From Bacillota bacterium (GTDB lineage: Bacteria; Bacillota; Bacilli; Lactobacillales; Enterococcaceae), in assembly GCA_023389005.1 (NCBI GenBank), contig JAEWFE010000319.1, forward strand, positions 1-8,229: a stretch of DNA of 8,229 nucleotides. Direction: 5' to 3'. Positions 5,987-8,229 of the stretch are shown here, one piece after another (position 1 is the stretch's first letter; every line of letters begins with the position of its first letter). The notes below the pieces were generated by a model, which did no database searches, had not been told where the DNA came from, and saw only the letters and a list, made by a program, of their open reading frames with translations. The position numbers and the translations under genes were made by a program.

Positions 5987-6838
5987 ATGTTTGTATCTAT
6001 GAAGACATTGCTTGAAAAGGCTAATAAAGAAAATTATGCTGTGTTAGCAGTTAATTGTATTAATGTTGATATGGCAAAGGCAGTGATTGATGCCGCAAGT
6101 GAGTTAAAAGCACCTATCATTGTTAATTTACTTCAAGAACATCTAGAAAATCATTTAGCTGCGAAATATATTTTTGAAGGAATAAAAAAATTGGCTGAAG
6201 ATAGTTCGACAGCAGTGGCAATTAGCTTAGATCATGGTCAAAATAAAGTATTTGTAAAAAAATGTATACAACTTGGATTTTCTGGAGTGATGATGGATGC
6301 ATCTATGTACTCACTTCAAGAAAATATTGAAACTACAAATGAAATATTAAAATTTGCAGAAAGTTTTGGAACAGGTGTAGAAGCTGAAGTTGGCTGCATG
6401 GGAGCAGTTAGTGGAGATCATTACACTGATCAACAGATGTTTACAAAACCGGAAGAGGCAATTGAATTTATTAATAAGACTCAGGTTGATTGCTTAGCTA
6501 TATCATATGGATCATCACATGGAGATTATCCTAAAGGGTATATTCCACAGTTCAAATTAGACATTATTAAGACCATAAAAGAAGCTACTGGTGCTGCCTT
6601 AGTATTACATGGTGGTTCTGGTGCTGGAGAGCAAGTAATAAAAGAGTCAGTCAAATTAGGAATCAACAAAATAAATGTAGGTTCTGATTTTATGAAAGCA
6701 CAGAGAAATTATCTTAAAAATGTGTTACAAGATAATCCTAATGCAGATTATCCCAAAGTGCTAACTGAAAGTTTAGAAGAGGGTAAAAAAGTTATTATGT
6801 CATACATCGAATTAACAAATTCGGTAAATAAAATATAG
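5987..6838 (+). CDS. Class II ketose-bisphosphate-type aldolase, first copy (divergent)
   Basis: A zinc-dependent aldolase of the fructose/tagatose-bisphosphate family, 283 residues, cytoplasmic; expected to split a ketose phosphate into DHAP and an aldehyde. Active-site pieces: catalytic D82 and zinc-binding H83 (SLDHG), E132/E134 (VEAEVG), H179 (SSHG), H208 (VLHGGSG) and N230 (INKINVGSD). These positions fall almost exactly where E. coli tagatose-bisphosphate aldolases have them (D82, H83, H180, H208, N230, from memory). Deviations from common members: VNCINVD for the FNINN-like opening, MMDAS for MIDGS, SSHG for TAHG, and SD for TD in the phosphate-binding strand. Start: ATG 5987 gives MFVSMKTLLEKA, matching the family N-terminus, with AAGG at 5974-5977; TTG 5978 and ATG 5981 are too close to that site. 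True substrate unknown. Confidence 0.91.
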   Translation: MFVSMKTLLEKANKENYAVLAVNCINVDMAKAVIDAASELKAPIIVNLLQEHLENHLAAKYIFEGIKKLAEDSSTAVAISLDHGQNKVFVKKCIQLGFSGVMMDASMYSLQENIETTNEILKFAESFGTGVEAEVGCMGAVSGDHYTDQQMFTKPEEAIEFINKTQVDCLAISYGSSHGDYPKGYIPQFKLDIIKTIKEATGAALVLHGGSGAGEQVIKESVKLGINKINVGSDFMKAQRNYLKNVLQDNPNADYPKVLTESLEEGKKVIMSYIELTNSVNKI

Positions 6839-6850
6839 AGGTGAAGATAA

Positions 6851-7750
6851 ATGTTATTAAACATGAATCAATTGTTAGAAGTTGCGAAAGAAAATCATTT
6901 TGCTGTTGGAGCATTTAATATTTCAGACAGTAATTTGTTTAGAACTGTTGTTGAAGCTGCTGAAGAAAATGATTCACCGGCTATCATCGCTGTACACCCA
7001 ACAGAATTAGAATATTCAAAAGACGAATTTTTCCAATATGTAGTTGAACGAGTAAAAAATAGTCCTGTCCCATTTGTAGTTCATATGGATCATGGCGATT
7101 CCTTAGCATCTATTTTACGTGCAATTCATTGCGGATTCAGTTCAGTAATGATTGATGGTTCTCTACTTCCATTTGAAGAAAATATTAAAGTAACTAAAGA
7201 AGTTGTGGATGTTTGTCATAAAATTGGCGTTTCTGTTGAAGGTGAATTAGGTACAATTGGTAGTACTGGAACATCAGTAGAAGGTGGCGTAACTGAAGTA
7301 ATTTATACTGATCCGGCTGATGCTAAGAGATTTGTTGAAGAAACTGGAATTGACACTTTGGCAGTCGCAATTGGTACTGCGCATGGAATCTATCCAAAAG
7401 GAATTAAACCAAAATTACGAATGGATGTTTTAGAATCAATTAAAGAAGTAGTTGATATTCCGCTAGTTCTTCATGGTGGTTCTGCAAACCCTGATGAAGA
7501 AATTGCACAGGCTGTAAAAATTGGTATTCAAAAAGTAAACATTTCATCTGATTATAAATATGCTTACTATAAAAAATGTCGTGAAATTCTTGCAAATACT
7601 GAGTGGTGGGATCCAAATGTTATCAATCCTGAATGTGTTGAAGCTGCCAAAGAAGTGATTAAATTTAAGATGAATTTATTTAATTCTATTGGTAAAGCAA
7701 AACTATATCGTGAAGCAGCTACACCAGCTTGGAGAGCAGAGTTTAACTAA
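6851..7750 (+). CDS. Class II ketose-bisphosphate-type aldolase, second copy
   Basis: A second zinc-dependent class II aldolase, 299 residues, starting 12 bases after the first. Key residues: D80 and H81 (HMDHG), MIDGSLLPFEENI (100-112), E130/E132 (VEGELG), H178 (GTAHG), H208 (VLHGG) and N230 (QKVNISSD). It is closer to the standard family pattern than the first copy, although GGSG has become GGSA (209-212) and the usual TD is SD. The C-terminus is about 16 residues longer and ends in an unusual aromatic/charged tail (TPAWRAEFN). The copies are clearly divergent, not a recent duplication, so they probably act on different substrates or form a mixed complex (inference). ATG 6851 has GAGGTGA at 6838-6844, overlapping the preceding stop. 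Last gene of the operon; a strong terminator follows. Confidence 0.92.
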   Translation: MLLNMNQLLEVAKENHFAVGAFNISDSNLFRTVVEAAEENDSPAIIAVHPTELEYSKDEFFQYVVERVKNSPVPFVVHMDHGDSLASILRAIHCGFSSVMIDGSLLPFEENIKVTKEVVDVCHKIGVSVEGELGTIGSTGTSVEGGVTEVIYTDPADAKRFVEETGIDTLAVAIGTAHGIYPKGIKPKLRMDVLESIKEVVDIPLVLHGGSANPDEEIAQAVKIGIQKVNISSDYKYAYYKKCREILANTEWWDPNVINPECVEAAKEVIKFKMNLFNSIGKAKLYREAATPAWRAEFN

Positions 7751-7772
7751 TATGGATAAGTAAATTTTGTTG

Positions 7773-7808
7773 TGGACATCTTGATTTTGAATTAAGGTGT
7801 CCATTTTT
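7773..7808 (+). terminator. Rho-independent terminator ending the PTS-aldolase operon
   Basis: A 14-bp stem pairs 7773-7786 (TGGACATCTTGATT) with 7790-7803 (AATTAAGGTGTCCA) through two G-T wobbles. The loop is three bases and five T follow (7804-7808). It lies 22 bases after the second aldolase's stop. Confidence 0.9.
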
Positions 7809-7923
7809 AATAATTTTTGAAACATTGAATGTAAATTAGTGACTTTTAAATTCTATCTAAAAAAGCTAAAATGGTATTGCAAATATATGAGTAAAATATT
7901 GAGTACTATTCTAAATTCATTTG

Positions 7924-7938
7924 ATTAATATTATTAAT
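7924..7938. repeat. AT-only 15-bp palindrome upstream of the histidine phosphatase gene
   Basis: ATTAATATTATTAAT has perfect seven-base arms around one T and is flanked by a direct repeat ATTTGAT (7919-7925 and 7941-7947). It sits in the AT-rich gap 7809-7979, which holds no gene I can support. It contains TATTAT (7929-7934), a possible -10, but no fitting -35 was found. In DNA this AT-rich such palindromes arise by chance. Confidence 0.3.
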
Positions 7939-7979
7939 GGATTTGATGAGATTAGGCATTTTGAAAGTAGGGAATGACA

Positions 7980-8229
7980 ATGGTAAAAATCGTATATTTA
8001 ATGCGGCATGGACAGACACTTTTTAACGAATTAAAAAAAGTACAAGGCTGGTGTGACTCGCCCTTAACTGAATTAGGTAAAGAACAGGCCCGACAAGCAA
8101 GGCAATATTTTCAATCACAAGGTATCCAGTTTGGTCAGGCCTATGCATCGACTCAAGAGCGGGCTTGTGATACTTTAGAAATTGTTTGTGACTTGCCTTA
8201 CCAACGTAAAAAAGGCTTGAAAGAATGGA
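7980..8229 (+). CDS. Histidine phosphatase family protein (phosphoglycerate-mutase-like), 5' part
   Basis: The first 83 residues of a cytoplasmic phosphatase or mutase; the gene continues past the right edge. The family signature is YLMRHGQT, with R9-H10-G11 and H10 as the phosphorylated histidine, followed by N16, DSPLTELGKEQA (26-37), and the second arginine motif STQERACDT (R61). The pattern fits the broad Firmicute group annotated as histidine phosphatase or phosphoglycerate mutase family; with the C-terminus missing, the substrate cannot be assigned. Start ATG 7980 is supported by AGGGA at 7969-7973, six bases upstream. Codon use is clearly richer in G+C than in the PTS operon, like that of manA, so it probably belongs to the same native chromosomal backbone. 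Confidence 0.91.
   Translation, partial: MVKIVYLMRHGQTLFNELKKVQGWCDSPLTELGKEQARQARQYFQSQGIQFGQAYASTQERACDTLEIVCDLPYQRKKGLKEW

Noticed and set aside
6851..7750. Two aldolase genes as a recent tandem duplication
   Set aside because: Protein sequences share only family-level motifs, with different lengths and C-termini; the DNA shows no extended identity.
7877..7905. TTGCAA (7877-7882) as a -35 for the histidine phosphatase
   Set aside because: At 16-18 bases downstream there is no -10-like hexamer; the nearer TAAAAT (7892-7897) is only nine bases away.

Overview
The window looks like chromosome of a low-GC Gram-positive bacterium of the order Lactobacillales, most likely Enterococcus or a close relative. 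This rests on the codon use, the strong AGGAGG-type ribosome binding sites, the protein families present and the cre-like site; the genus is an inference. All genes read on the + strand.

Left block (1-2465), housekeeping-like and richer in G+C: the 3' end of a probable CppA/VOC-family gene closed by a strong terminator, a cytoplasmic beta-lactamase-fold serine hydrolase, and mannose-6-phosphate isomerase (manA). manA has its own extended -10 promoter, which overlaps the stop codon of the hydrolase, and its own terminator.

Central block (about 2474-7808), markedly AT-rich: a self-contained sugar phosphotransferase (PTS) and catabolic operon. In order it encodes a PRD-type transcriptional activator that ends after its EIIB-like domain, a separate fructose-family EIIA whose start overlaps the activator's stop, EIIB, EIIC, and two different class II ketose-bisphosphate-type aldolases. 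Upstream lie an inverted repeat, a predicted promoter and a cre-like palindrome; downstream is a strong terminator. The likely flow is uptake and phosphorylation of a ketose or related sugar by EIIABC, then aldol cleavage to DHAP and an aldehyde. No sugar kinase, isomerase or dehydrogenase is encoded here, and EIIB and EIIC depart from the usual fructose-transporter signatures, so the substrate is open.

Right block (7809-8229): an AT-rich intergenic stretch, then the 5' part of a histidine phosphatase (phosphoglycerate-mutase-like) gene that runs off the window, again with higher G+C.

The most interesting part is the central operon. It appears to be an accessory cassette between manA and the phosphatase gene, with a split regulator/EIIA arrangement, paired divergent aldolases and non-standard transporter motifs. 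No RNA genes, CRISPR arrays, insertion sequences or transposase remnants were seen.
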